From the NCBI RefSeq assembly GCF_021147775.1, contig NZ_JAGTPK010000043.1, forward strand, positions 1 through 37,006: a DNA stretch of 37,006 bases. Direction: 5' to 3'. The notes beneath the pieces are model-generated. The model was given only the letters and a program-made list of their open reading frames with translations, ran no database searches and was not told the origin of the DNA. The position numbers and the translations under genes were made by a program. Below are positions 36,871 through 37,006 of this stretch, in pieces (position 1 is the stretch's first letter; every line of letters begins with the position of its first letter). The stretch is from Pseudomonas californiensis (lineage in GTDB: Bacteria; Pseudomonadota; Gammaproteobacteria; Pseudomonadales; Pseudomonadaceae).

Positions 36871-37006
36871 TTCCTGAGTGCCTACCCCTTTTTCGAAATC
36901 GAAAAACAGGCACGTTACCGATTGTCTACAAAAAAGAGCTTCGCCTTTTTCGTATCCAATCGACGTGCCAAAGGGGATACCCCTTTGAAACCCCGCAGAG
37001 CGGGAA
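36871..37006. other. Candidate oriT: cluster of inverted repeats
   Basis: In order: TTTTTCGA-AA-TCGAAAAA (36889-36906); a long nested hairpin, GGCACGT (36909-36915) with ACGTGCC (36963-36969), CGATTG (36919-36924) with CAATCG (36957-36962), and AAAAAG with CTTTTT inside; CAAAGGGG-ATA-CCCCTTTG (36969-36987); and CCCGC-AGA-GCGGG (36992-37004). Such clusters next to direct repeats and a TraK-like gene fit an origin of transfer, with the nick site possibly beyond the window. Confidence 0.6.

Overview
The window looks like part of a conjugative plasmid, or a closely related mobile element, of a Pseudomonas-type gammaproteobacterium. The evidence is a complete VirB/VirD4 type IV secretion (T4SS) set with the usual mobile-DNA helpers (topoisomerase III, SSB, TrbM-like, RadC, StbB/StbC-like), two partition-like modules, GC-rich Pseudomonas-like coding, and a candidate oriT at the right edge. 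No replication initiator or relaxase gene lies in the window, so plasmid versus integrative element cannot be settled here.

Layout. (1) 1-1.1 kb: 17 tandem 8-bp repeats, a promoter, a ribbon-helix-helix (RHH)-like gene and a ParA ATPase form a small partition locus. (2) 1.1-9.0 kb: an accessory array of small, mostly unrecognised genes. Recognisable members are a PH-like membrane protein, an HMCES/YedK DNA-crosslink protein, a RadC-like protein, two small HTH regulators with paired palindromic operators, an Abi_C/HEPN-like candidate defence protein and a GNAT acetyltransferase. From 4.37 to 8.65 kb nearly every gene junction carries the same TAGGAAAA-type motif. An element with a perfect 17-bp inverted repeat at 5.64-5.72 kb has a degenerate inverted copy at 2.98-3.06 kb. 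(3) 9.1-10.6 kb, minus strand: a GNAT protein coupled to a tyrosine recombinase. (4) 10.7-14.1 kb: a more AT-rich catabolic cassette for L-2-hydroxyglutarate (GntR/FadR regulator, LhgO oxidase, MHS-family transporter) with two identical 11-bp operator cores. (5) 14.4-31.5 kb: an XRE repressor diverges from the transfer operon. The operon opens with a NusG/RfaH-like gene followed by a perfect intrinsic terminator, then an RHH gene, virB1-virB11 (with an Eex-like lipoprotein between virB5 and virB6) and a VirD4 coupling protein. (6) 31.5-37 kb: topB, a zinc-ribbon protein, ssb, stbB/stbC-like genes, a TraK-like oriT-binding protein on the minus strand, 12 exact 10-bp repeats and a cluster of inverted repeats that is a strong oriT candidate.

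The most unusual feature is at 26.2-31.1 kb. The VirD4 coupling protein is encoded in two separate pieces: an N-terminal membrane piece (118 aa) and a soluble ATPase piece (551 aa). Between them are an ~800-residue protein that combines a GHKL-type ATPase domain with an HExxH zinc-protease-like motif, and a small single-membrane-span protein. Two degenerate ~95-bp direct repeats bracket the GHKL gene. Expression control also looks unusual: a repressor with a symmetric operator, then a NusG-like factor that could carry RNA polymerase through the terminator in front of virB1.
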